From Gammaproteobacteria bacterium (GTDB lineage Bacteria > Pseudomonadota > Gammaproteobacteria > UBA9214): 7,114 nucleotides of DNA. This document shows, in pieces, positions 1-5,770 of the stretch (positions are counted from its first letter, which is position 1; every line of letters starts with the position of its first letter). A program made the position numbers and the translations under genes. The DNA is taken from contig JAHKKL010000084.1 in the NCBI GenBank assembly GCA_020027635.1, positions 1 to 7,114 of the forward strand, in the 5' to 3' direction. The notes below the pieces were generated by a model. The model saw nothing but the letters and a program-made list of their open reading frames with translations. It was not told where the DNA came from and did no database searches.

Positions 1-52
1 AGCGAACCTGCCTGGCAACGGCACCTCGTCCGTGGCATTCGAGGCGAGGTAG
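1..52 (+). CDS. possible C-terminal end of an upstream gene (partial)
   Basis: Reading from position 2, the frame is open for 16 codons (ANLPGNGTSSVAFEAR) and stops at TAG 50-52. Nearly all third positions are G or C, as in the real genes of this window, while the frame starting at position 1 lacks this bias. That is the only support. The fragment is too short to assign a family, and the upstream part lies outside the window. It could be non-coding. Confidence 0.3.
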   Translation, partial: ANLPGNGTSSVAFEAR

Positions 53-86
53 CTGTCCTCCCGCCGCACAAGGGATTACCAGTTCA

Positions 87-106
87 ATTAAGTATTTCTA
101 CTTAAT
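87..106. repeat. AT-rich 8-bp inverted repeat upstream of the first exported-protein gene
   Basis: ATTAAGTA (87-94) and TACTTAAT (99-106) are perfect inverted copies around a 4-base TTTC spacer, inside an AT-rich patch in otherwise GC-rich DNA. The patch lies about 150 bases before the start codon at 254. It could be an operator or part of the promoter region, or a hairpin ending an upstream transcript. I found no convincing sigma-70 or sigma-54 promoter between 1 and 253, so a regulatory role is inference. Confidence 0.4.
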
Positions 107-253
107 ATTTCATTCGGGGTGTCGATGTATACCGGCAATGCTTTCAGGAGAAGGTCGGATCGGCCACCTGGCAAGGGAACCACACGGTTGTTTAAAAGCC
201 CCTGTTGATGGGTGTTGTTAGCGGCTGTAATCACCATGCAGGAGATTGTTTAT

Positions 254-1456
254 ATGTCACGTTTATCGGGTACGTCGCGCGCCAGTCTGTCAATTGGGGA
301 TTTATCTTCACGCCGCTCCATCACAGGCATCAGCGACATCAGGGGGTTCCCGGGTACGCGCCGCCGGACACTACGCCGTATTACCACGGCGATCGGCGTG
401 TGGGCCCTGTCAATAGGCCCGGCCTATGCCGCCCTGGTTTACGACACCTCGATCGTATCTTTCAGCGACAGTGTTTCGGTCACGGATGCCGAGGGTGGGG
501 CAAGCAGCACCAGTGACAACAACGCCAGCCTGGGGACCAGTTTTCTGGAGCAGTTCGACGCGTCGCTCGGTGTGCTGACCGGCGTTACGATCAACCTTGA
601 TTCCACGCGTACCCAGGACGTCACAGTCTCTTCAACCGCGGGCGGCGGCAACGGCAACAACAACAACCGGACTTCCAATGGATCCGGCAGCAGCACCGCC
701 GGCATATCCGCACCCGGCGTCAGTTACACATTTACCACGACCATTAACGCCAACGGTTCCTGCACGGCGCCACGCAAGGAGGCCTGCGGCAATACCACGA
801 CCGCCGCCGGTGTTTCCACCATCCAGGACCAGGCGGCGACCGGCAATCTCGACAGTTATGTCGGCGGTGGCACGGTGACGGTAAGCCGTACGGCGCCAAC
901 ACTGAGTGCTTCGCAATTGGACAACGCCTTCACCGGCGCCGAAACGACGCAATACAGCTTGACCTGGGCCGGAGACCTCAGCGCGACGTATTCCTATCTG
1001 CTGCATGCCGCGCCTTCCTTCGACAACAGCGCGTCGGTCGACAGCCTGACCCTGGATTTCGGTACGGTCGATCAACACAGTTCCGTCGGTCCGCTTGGCT
1101 TCAGTATCTTCAACCTCGCCGACCCCAACCGCACGGATCTTGACCTGGTCAGTTTTACCGCGACGGGAGACACGGTTGCGCTGGACGGTGGCCTGACCAC
1201 ATTCGCCAATTTGTTACAAGGTTCTGACCAACTCTTCTATGCCACCCTGGACACGACTAACCTGGGCAACTATTCCGCAACCTATGTCCTGACGCTCTCG
1301 GATGCGGCAAACATTGGCGCTGCCAGCAGCCACCACACCTACACCCTGTACCTGACGCTTACGGGCACTGTGGTCGCGCCTCTTCCAGATTCTGTCTGGT
1401 TGTTTGGTACCGGTCTGATCGGGATCGCCGGAGTAGCCCGACGCAAAACGCCCTGA
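254..1456 (+). CDS. exported protein with VPLPA/PEP-CTERM-type sorting tail, choice-of-anchor-like
   Basis: Encodes a 400-residue exported protein. The ATG at 254 is chosen because AGGAG (240-244) lies 9 bases before it; a GTG at 212 in the same frame has no such site. The N-terminus is long (42 residues, Arg-rich) before a hydrophobic stretch at 43-59 ending in AYA, a likely signal peptidase site. Residues 101-116 (FDASLGVLTGVTINLD) resemble choice-of-anchor E domains, recalled from memory. Residues 128-148 form a Gly/Asn/Ser-rich linker. Residues 243-272 (SATYSYLLHAAPSF, then LDFGTV) and the beta-strand-like stretch after them lead to the tail: PLPDS at 376-380, helix 381-395, RRK 396-398, the tripartite signal cut by exosortases. 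The motif departs from canonical VPLPA. By family knowledge such proteins reach the outer surface or matrix of polysaccharide-producing bacteria. Cys170 and Cys178 could form a disulfide. The exact role is unknown, and no exosortase is in the window. Confidence 0.88.
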   Translation: MSRLSGTSRASLSIGDLSSRRSITGISDIRGFPGTRRRTLRRITTAIGVWALSIGPAYAALVYDTSIVSFSDSVSVTDAEGGASSTSDNNASLGTSFLEQFDASLGVLTGVTINLDSTRTQDVTVSSTAGGGNGNNNNRTSNGSGSSTAGISAPGVSYTFTTTINANGSCTAPRKEACGNTTTAAGVSTIQDQAATGNLDSYVGGGTVTVSRTAPTLSASQLDNAFTGAETTQYSLTWAGDLSATYSYLLHAAPSFDNSASVDSLTLDFGTVDQHSSVGPLGFSIFNLADPNRTDLDLVSFTATGDTVALDGGLTTFANLLQGSDQLFYATLDTTNLGNYSATYVLTLSDAANIGAASSHHTYTLYLTLTGTVVAPLPDSVWLFGTGLIGIAGVARRKTP

Positions 1457-1688
1457 GATGCACAACAGGATAGCGACTATGAGTGCTTTGCCCCAGCTTC
1501 CGCTACCACAATTTCGAGATCATCAAAGTCTGAGGCGGTAGCGGTAGTTCGGTAGCGATAGTCGTTTCACCTGTTTGGGCATGATCCACGTCATCACCGC
1601 CGCTTCGATGACTCGATGGATAGCCACAACATCAGCCTGTTTGGCAGAACGGATGTCGATATCTGGGGCATTGTAAGGAGCGAACGTT
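1457..1688. other. spacer between the two exported-protein genes
   Basis: No supported gene lies in these 232 bases. An 8-bp inverted repeat, CCGCTACC (1500-1507) with GGTAGCGG (1537-1544), flanks a 29-base spacer, and CGGTAG occurs three times (1536, 1542 and 1550). There is no T-run, so an intrinsic terminator is not supported. Two short frames (20 codons from 1479, 31 codons from 1581) show no coding character. The TAAGGAG at 1674-1680 is the ribosome binding site of the next gene. The spacing leaves room for a separate promoter, but I could not identify one. Confidence 0.5.
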
Positions 1689-2375
1689 ATGGTAAGTAAA
1701 ATAAAATCTTTGTGGAGCGTTTGCGTGATGGGAGTTTGCGTCCTGAGCAGCAGTACCGTTTTCGCCGCCAGCTGTCCAGACCTCTCGGCCTATCCACTCA
1801 ATGGTTGCAGCCTGCCGGGCCTGGTGGCAGGGAGTTTCCCCTACTTTTTCCAGAGTGTCCATGTAACCCTGAAAAACAAGGAGAATGGTGATTTCAGGCT
1901 GAAGGCGAAATATGGCGGCGGCCCCTCCAGGGAATCAACGTTGTTATTTTCCCCCTCAATAGATGACACCTATACTATCTCTAACACGATCTTTCGGTTC
2001 AACGCCAAGTACAAGAACGGCGACCTTACCGGTAGCATCAGGATCATGGGCCAGATACCTGACCTGAACATAAACAGCCGGCAAACGCTCATGACGGCCG
2101 ATCTTACCGGTGTTTGGAATTCCACTGGCCAGCTCATCGGCTTCAACACCATGAATATCCAGTGTAACGCCGCCATCAATGCAGTCGCCCAGTGTACTAC
2201 TAATGAAGTAATTTACCTCTCCCAACTCAAGGATTCGCTCGATTTGGGTGGATCAAAGGGTAAATACAAGACCACTGGTCTGGCCGTGACCTCCGTACCG
2301 GTCCCGGCTGCCGCCTGGTTGTTCGGTTCCGGCCTGATCGGCCTGCTGGGCGTGGCCCGGCGCAAGCACGCCTGA
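1689..2375 (+). CDS. small exported protein with VPxPA-type PEP-CTERM sorting tail
   Basis: Encodes 228 residues. The ATG at 1689 follows TAAGGAG (1674-1680) at 8 bases, a strong ribosome binding site. Residues 1-26 are a classical Sec signal peptide: Lys at 4 and 6, hydrophobic core 8-19, cleavage likely after VFA-26. The mature part is beta-rich, with four cysteines (29, 40, 159, 169) that could make two disulfides. The C-terminus is a textbook sorting tail: VPVPA 203-207, hydrophobic 208-223 containing WLFGSGLIG, then RRK 224-226. Exosortases (the VPLPA type is assigned to exosortase D) are known to cleave such tails and hand proteins on to the cell surface. The central domain is not one I recognise. 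It shares only the tail with the gene at 254, so the two are not a recent duplication. Its base composition looks more AT-rich than that of the transporter genes to the right. Function beyond surface localisation is unknown. Confidence 0.9.
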   Translation: MVSKIKSLWSVCVMGVCVLSSSTVFAASCPDLSAYPLNGCSLPGLVAGSFPYFFQSVHVTLKNKENGDFRLKAKYGGGPSRESTLLFSPSIDDTYTISNTIFRFNAKYKNGDLTGSIRIMGQIPDLNINSRQTLMTADLTGVWNSTGQLIGFNTMNIQCNAAINAVAQCTTNEVIYLSQLKDSLDLGGSKGKYKTTGLAVTSVPVPAAAWLFGSGLIGLLGVARRKHA

Positions 2376-2621
2376 CGAATTAGTCAACGTCTCCGTAATC
2401 GCAGTAACTATGCGAAGACCGCACGGCCTCAACGCGCGTTGGCGCGGGGCCGGCGCTTAATGCGGAACCATAACCTTGCATGGTTCGGTTCTGCGCATAG
2501 GGGTCGAACCCAGACCTTTGCCGTGAGAATCAGCCGATTGTGACTCGACGATTCCGCATCGGCCAGGGGAGGGCTGAAGCCGGGAGCGACCCGCCGCCGG
2601 AATCGCGATGAGCAATGCCGG
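2376..2621. other. convergent intergenic region
   Basis: This stretch separates the 3' ends of two convergent genes, so terminators for both strands are expected here. It contains the composite stem-loop at 2460-2498 and a GGGTCGAACCC motif (2501-2511) that looks like a tRNA T-loop but has no tRNA around it. A 6-bp inverted repeat, GCCGAT/ATCGGC, is also present further right. No gene and no T-rich terminator tail were seen. Confidence 0.5.
2460..2498. terminator. composite stem-loop, possible transcription terminator
   Basis: Positions 2460-2469 pair with 2487-2498 as ten base pairs with a two-base bulge (TG, 2492-2493). Inside, AACC (2472-2475) pairs with GGTT (2482-2485) around TTGCAT. 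An alternative fold pairs GAACCAT (2465-2471) with ATGGTTC (2480-2486), so two structures compete. It lies 85 bases after the stop of the upstream plus-strand gene and between convergent genes, which suits a terminator. There is no U-tract on either strand, so a classical intrinsic terminator is not shown. Confidence 0.35.
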
Positions 2622-3239
2622 CTAGTCGAGCGGGACGTAGTAGAGCCAGGCATCCTGGTCGACCTTGAGGTCGATGAGGCTGCCGTTTCTCACATCGAGG
2701 TGCACGTAGACCGGGACGCCTTTTTTGACCACGATGCCATAGTCGGCCGGGAAGGTGATGTTGGTGGCGGTGACATTCGAGCCCAGGTAGGTGTTGCCCG
2801 AGGTGGCGCCGTAAACGTAGAGCCCCGGACCGGAATACTTCATGCGGAAGATGCAGCCGGTGGCGTCTTCCGCATTGCACTGGTACATCTCGGGCCTGGT
2901 GCTGATCTCGATGTCCACGTACAGCGCCACGTCGACCTGTTCGGCGATGGATGCCGAGACGATGGCCACGTCCCTGCTGGGAATCCAGACTCCGGCCTTG
3001 TCGACATGACAGGTCTTGCCTCTGAGGCAGAGACCGGTGGTGGATTTGATGACGGTGGTGGAAAGCGGCGTGATGGCCGGCGCGGCCCGCGCCGGGATGG
3101 GCCACGCGCACGGCAGCAACACCAGGGCAAGGGCGAGGAGGGCGGCGCGCGAAAAGGGGTCGGATACCTTTTCCTTTGGAAAAGGTATCCGACCCCTTTT
3201 CGACCTTTTCGTCAACAACACCGTTTTATTCCGTTCCAT
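2622..3239 (-). CDS. secreted protein of unknown function, start uncertain
   Basis: The frame encodes 205 residues and ends at TAG (2624-2622). Counted from the ATG at 3239, residues 31-52 (RAALLALALVLLPCAWPIPARA) are a clear signal-peptide core with cleavage likely after ARA-52. The mature part is about 153 residues, beta-rich, with four cysteines in two close pairs (GLCLRGKTC and YQCNAEDATGC) suggesting two disulfides. I do not recognise the family. The ATG at 3239 lies inside ybdD (28-base overlap, different frame). A GAGGAGG stands 7 bases before it, but those bases also encode the Glu-rich end of YbdD. GTG and TTG codons at residues 7-9 are alternatives, and there is no in-frame ATG between the palindrome and the hydrophobic core. 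Residues 13-30 are encoded by the 53-bp palindrome and are probably not ancestral. The gene follows cstA-ybdD on the same strand and may be translated by coupling. Confidence 0.72.
   Translation of the reverse strand: MERNKTVLLTKRSKRGRIPFPKEKVSDPFSRAALLALALVLLPCAWPIPARAAPAITPLSTTVIKSTTGLCLRGKTCHVDKAGVWIPSRDVAIVSASIAEQVDVALYVDIEISTRPEMYQCNAEDATGCIFRMKYSGPGLYVYGATSGNTYLGSNVTATNITFPADYGIVVKKGVPVYVHLDVRNGSLIDLKVDQDAWLYYVPLD
3150..3202. repeat. 53-bp perfect palindrome (REP-like), 25-bp stem, 3-base loop
   Basis: Positions 3150-3174 are fully complementary to 3178-3202 around TTT (3175-3177). Each arm is itself partly self-complementary: AAAAGG (3152-3157) and CCTTTT (3167-3172) flank GGTCGGATA. 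This is the head-to-head arrangement typical of paired REP sequences. Palindromes built on GGGGTC with AAAAGG/CCTTTT ends are, from memory, common dispersed repeats in proteobacteria and are often linked to REP-associated tyrosine transposases. It begins 9 bases downstream of the ybdD stop and ends in a T-run in either direction, so it could also terminate transcription after cstA-ybdD. On the minus strand it is open in the frame of the secreted-protein gene. Confidence 0.85.
3195..3211. repeat. 8-bp tandem direct repeat CCTTTTCG next to the palindrome
   Basis: CCTTTTCG occurs at 3195-3202 and again at 3204-3211 with one base between them; its reverse complement CGAAAAGG starts the other side of the palindrome at 3150. 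The outer copy may mark the sequence the palindrome inserted into, or may be slippage of the element's end. Confidence 0.5.
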
Positions 3240-3397
3240 TTGCGTTCCTCCTCGGCCCTGAAGAAGGCCTTGCGGTCGAGCGGCGCGCCCTCACCGGCGT
3301 GATGCGCGCGCCAGTGCGCCAGGTAGCGCTCGTAGGCGTCGTCGCCGGTGAGAGAGCGCAGCGCGCGCCACAGCCGTTGCAGTCTTCGCCCGCGCAT
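3212..3397 (-). CDS. ybdD: YbdD/YjiX family small protein, CstA/BtsT partner
   Basis: Encodes 61 residues, close to the 65-67 usual for YbdD and YjiX. Family landmarks are visible: an Arg/Leu-rich start, then GDDAYERYLAHWRAHH (residues 18-33), PLDRKAFFRAEEERKW (39-54), and the characteristic terminal Cys-Cys. No signal peptide or membrane segment is present, so it is cytoplasmic. Its ATG (3397-3395) shares one base with the cstA stop (TGATG), which implies translational coupling. The cstA-ybdD and btsT-yjiX pairing is standard in enterics, where the small protein is thought to support pyruvate uptake by the transporter; the mechanism is not settled. The stop lies 9 bases before the 53-bp palindrome, and the last ten codons overlap the possible start of the downstream gene. 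Identification is firm from the conserved C-terminus and context. Confidence 0.92.
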   Translation of the reverse strand: MRGRRLQRLWRALRSLTGDDAYERYLAHWRAHHAGEGAPLDRKAFFRAEEERKWNGIKRCC

Positions 3398-5496
3398 CAG
3401 TCGCGCACCCAGTCTTCCACCAGCCGTGTCGGTATGTGCGGCGACTCGGAGAGCGGCGGGTGCACGTGTCCGGTGAACGCGCGCCAGGAAACCCGCAGCG
3501 TGTCCAGCACCAGCACCCAGGTGATCACCAGGAAGGTCAGGGTAAGCGCCGCGTTCAGGTGGTCGTTAAAGACAAGCTGCCGGGTCTGGGCGATTTTCTC
3601 CGGGTCGATCATGCTGCCGGCGAGCTTCGCGGACAGGTCGCTGGCGTGGGCGAGGAAGCCGACGCGCAGCTCCGGGCTGAAGAGTTTTTCCCAGGCCGCG
3701 GCGCTGGTGATGGTGACCAGCCAGGCGAGCGGCAGCGCGGTCACCGGCGCGTAGCGCGCCCGGCCGCACTTCATCAGGATGGCGGTCGCCACGCACAGGG
3801 CGATCGCCGCGAGCATCTGGTTGGAGATGCCGAACAGCGGCCACAGACTGTTGATGCCGCCGAGCGGATCGATGGTGCCCATGTACAGGAAATAGCCCCA
3901 GGCCGCGACCACCGCCGCGCTGGTCAGCAGCACGCCGGGAGTCCAGCTGGTGCGTCCCAGCGCCGGGACCAGGTTGCCGAGCATGTCCTGCAGCATGAAG
4001 CGCGCCACGCGCGTGCCCGCATCCAGCGTGGTGAGGATGAACAGCGCCTCGAACATGATGGCGAAGTGGTACCAGACGGCGAGCAGCCCGGCGCCGAACG
4101 CCGAGGAGAAAATGCTGGCCATGCCGACGGCGAGCGAGGGCGCGCCGCCGGTGCGGGCGAAGAGCGTCGCCTCGCCCATCGTACGCGCGAGCTCCTGCAT
4201 CTGCGCCGCGCCGACCGGGAAGCCCCAGCCGGAGATCGTCGCCACGGCGGCGGCGGGTTCGGCGCCGACGATGCCGGCCGGGCTGTTGATGGCGAAGTAC
4301 ACGCCGGGGTCGAGCACGGTGGCGGCGACCATGGCCATGATGGCGACGAACGACTCCATCATCATGCCGCCGTAGCCGATCATGCGCATGTCGCGCTCGT
4401 TGGAGAGCAGCTTCGGCGTGGTGCCCGAGGCAATCAGCGAATGGAAGCCGGAAATCGCGCCGCAGGCAATGGTGATGAACACGAAGGGGAAGAGCTTGCC
4501 GCCGAAGATCGGTCCGCTGCCGTCGATGAACTGGGTGAGCGCCGGCATGCGGATGTCGGGGCGCAGGATCACGATGGCGACGGCCAGCGAGATCACCGTG
4601 CCGAGCTTCATGAAGGTGGAGAGATAGTCGCGCGGGGCGAGCAGCAGCCATACCGGCAGCACGGCGGCGGCGAAGCCGTAGCCGATCACCAGCAGCGCGA
4701 GATCCGGCGCCTCGTGGTCGAACCAGCCGCGCAGTCCGGGCTGGTGATCCACCCAGCCGCCGCCCCACACCGCGAACAGCAGCAGCGCCACGCCGATCAG
4801 CGAACCCTCAAGCACGCGCCCCGGGCGCAGAGTGCGCATGTACAGTCCGACCAGGATGGCGATGGGGATGGTGGCCGCGACGGTCGAGGTGGCCCAGGGA
4901 CTGTGCTTCATGGCATTGACCACCACCAGTCCGAGGACGGCGATCAGGATGATCATGATGGTCATGACGCCGAGCAGCGCGGCCACGCCGCCGACCGGCC
5001 CCAGTTCGTCGCGCGCCATCTGTCCCAGCGAGCGGGCATCGCGGCGGGTGGAGAAGAACAGGATCGCGAAGTCCTGCACGCAGCCGCCCAGCACCGCGCC
5101 GACCAGGATCCACAACGTGCCCGGCAGATAGCCGAACTGCGCGGCGAGTGTCGGACCGATCAGCGGGCCGGGGCCCGCGATGGCGGCGAAGTGGTGACCG
5201 AACACGATCCACTTGTTGGTGGGTACGAAGTCGCGTCCGTCGTCGTGGCGTTCGGCCGGCGTAGCGCGGGTCGGATCGAGCACCAGCACCCGCGCGGCGA
5301 GGAAGGCGCTGTAGAAACGGTAGCCGATGGCGTACACGCACACCGCGGCGACGATGAACCACAGGCTGTTGATGGTCTCACCGCGCGCGAGCGCGATGCC
5401 GCCCACGGCGCCGGCGCCGAGCACAGCGATGCCGATCCACATCACCATGCCCAGCGGGGTGCGCGGGCGCAGATTGTTATCCACGGGAGCACTCAT
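3397..5496 (-). CDS. cstA: CstA/BtsT family pyruvate (carbon starvation) transporter
   Basis: Encodes 699 residues, the full length of the family (E. coli CstA 701). It is an inner-membrane protein with many hydrophobic helices from about residue 15 to 670. Conserved signatures are seen throughout: GRDFVPTNKWIVFGHHFAAI (88-107) followed by AGPGPLIGP, the QDF segment (141-143), GYLPGTLW (122-129), PVWLLLAPRDYL (281-292), ACGAISGFHSLIASGTTPK (344-362), YHFAIMFEALFILTTLDAGT (476-495), RFMLQD (499-504), and DPLGGINSLWPLFGISNQML (543-562). Compared with E. coli CstA the loop around residues 405-420 is shorter. Family members import pyruvate, and possibly peptides, during carbon limitation. The ATG at 5496 is preceded by GAAGGG at 8 bases. 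Its stop overlaps the ybdD start by one base. The upstream region is short: a MITE begins 76 bases before the start codon. I saw no clear promoter or CRP site there. CstA and BtsT cannot be told apart with certainty by eye. Confidence 0.95.
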   Translation of the reverse strand: MSAPVDNNLRPRTPLGMVMWIGIAVLGAGAVGGIALARGETINSLWFIVAAVCVYAIGYRFYSAFLAARVLVLDPTRATPAERHDDGRDFVPTNKWIVFGHHFAAIAGPGPLIGPTLAAQFGYLPGTLWILVGAVLGGCVQDFAILFFSTRRDARSLGQMARDELGPVGGVAALLGVMTIMIILIAVLGLVVVNAMKHSPWATSTVAATIPIAILVGLYMRTLRPGRVLEGSLIGVALLLFAVWGGGWVDHQPGLRGWFDHEAPDLALLVIGYGFAAAVLPVWLLLAPRDYLSTFMKLGTVISLAVAIVILRPDIRMPALTQFIDGSGPIFGGKLFPFVFITIACGAISGFHSLIASGTTPKLLSNERDMRMIGYGGMMMESFVAIMAMVAATVLDPGVYFAINSPAGIVGAEPAAAVATISGWGFPVGAAQMQELARTMGEATLFARTGGAPSLAVGMASIFSSAFGAGLLAVWYHFAIMFEALFILTTLDAGTRVARFMLQDMLGNLVPALGRTSWTPGVLLTSAAVVAAWGYFLYMGTIDPLGGINSLWPLFGISNQMLAAIALCVATAILMKCGRARYAPVTALPLAWLVTITSAAAWEKLFSPELRVGFLAHASDLSAKLAGSMIDPEKIAQTRQLVFNDHLNAALTLTFLVITWVLVLDTLRVSWRAFTGHVHPPLSESPHIPTRLVEDWVRD

Positions 5497-5561
5497 GCCT
5501 CGAACCCTTCACCGCGGGATGCGCCTCGCACCCGCGTACTGATCACCGTTTGGATTATTCG

Positions 5562-5572
5562 CCACCCGGGAG
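5562..5572 (+). repeat. left copy of putative target-site duplication
   Basis: CCACCCGGGAG (5562-5572) abuts the left terminal inverted repeat. CCACCAGGGAG (5760-5770) abuts the right one. Ten of eleven bases agree, in the same orientation, exactly at the element's two borders. This is what a duplication made on insertion looks like after one substitution. The boundary is ambiguous by one base, because G5572 and C5760 could also belong to the inverted repeats. Confidence 0.7.
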
Positions 5573-5759
5573 GAATGGCACTTACTTAGGCGGTTCCATT
5601 ATCGATGTAGGGTGGGTTAGGCACGCCGTTGGTGCCGTAACCCACCGGATGTGCCGCCAGGCACTCATTAAAAGAGGCGTTGTGTTGCTGCGCAACGCGT
5701 GGTGGGTTACGCAAAAAACGCTAACCCACCCTACATTTCGGCTTAAGTAAGTGCCATTC
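5573..5759. mobile_element. 187-bp MITE-like fold-back element
   Basis: GAATGGCACTTACTTA (5573-5588) and its exact reverse complement (5744-5759) form 16-bp terminal inverted repeats. An 11-bp near-identical direct repeat lies directly outside both ends. No transposase is encoded; the only frames crossing it are translations of the palindromes. Short size, perfect terminal repeats, duplicated target and strong internal secondary structure fit a non-autonomous miniature element. Target duplications of 10-12 bp are known for some IS4-family elements, so an IS4-like transposase elsewhere in the genome is a reasonable guess, not a demonstration. The element sits between the divergent genes cstA and corA and would have lengthened that spacer from about 216 to 414 bases, possibly changing expression of either gene. 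Confidence 0.8.
5605..5736. repeat. nested GTAGGGTGGGTTAG palindromic repeat module inside the MITE
   Basis: ATGTAGGGTGGGTTAG (5605-5620) is the exact inverse of 5721-5736. A further 10-bp pair is GTAACCCACC (5637-5646) with GGTGGGTTAC (5701-5710). The left half can fold alone (GGTGGGTTA at 5611-5619 with TAACCCACC at 5638-5646, extended by GGCAC/GTGCC), as can the right half (5701-5709 with 5722-5730). Between them are small hairpins at 5651-5664 (GTGCC/GGCAC) and 5677-5698 (GCGTTG/CAACGC). GTAGGGTGGGTTA...TAACCCACC repeats are, from memory, widespread in environmental proteobacteria and cyanobacteria. Here one is framed by an unrelated outer repeat. Confidence 0.75.
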
Positions 5760-5770
5760 CCACCAGGGAG
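5760..5770 (+). repeat. right copy of putative target-site duplication
   Basis: CCACCAGGGAG immediately follows the right terminal inverted repeat and matches the left-hand copy at ten of eleven positions, with a C-to-A difference at its sixth base. It is part of the original cstA-corA spacer. Confidence 0.7.

Noticed and set aside
126..209. 27-codon frame upstream of the first exported-protein gene
   Set aside because: Arg-rich and short, with no proper ribosome binding site.
205..516. 103-codon frame overlapping the start of the first exported-protein gene
   Set aside because: Different frame, starts at TTG, with His/Arg-rich shadow composition.
1479..1541. 20-codon small frame (MSALPQLPLP...) between the exported-protein genes
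   Set aside because: It has a weak upstream purine run but no other coding support, and it is too short to judge by eye.
1581..1676. 31-codon frame ending just before the ribosome binding site of the second exported-protein gene
   Set aside because: No ribosome binding site and no recognisable sequence.
2500..2545. Possible tRNA or tRNA remnant
   Set aside because: A T-loop-like GGGTTCGACCCC on the minus strand and a His-anticodon-like GATTGTGACTCG on the plus strand are on opposite strands. Neither has paired acceptor and D arms.
2700..3302. 200-codon plus-strand frame opposite the secreted-protein gene
   Set aside because: The Gly/Asp/Val-rich composition is typical of a shadow. The minus-strand frame has a signal peptide and balanced composition.
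3436..5589. 717-codon open frame on the plus strand, antisense to cstA
   Set aside because: Its product is dominated by His, Gly, Glu, Arg and Asp, as expected from reading a GC-rich membrane-protein gene backwards. It lacks domains and a ribosome binding site, while the minus strand encodes an unmistakable CstA.
5597..5602. GATAAT-like -10 box for cstA inside the MITE, read on the minus strand
   Set aside because: ATTATC at 5597-5602 reads GATAAT on the minus strand, but no acceptable -35 box is present at 16-18 bases.
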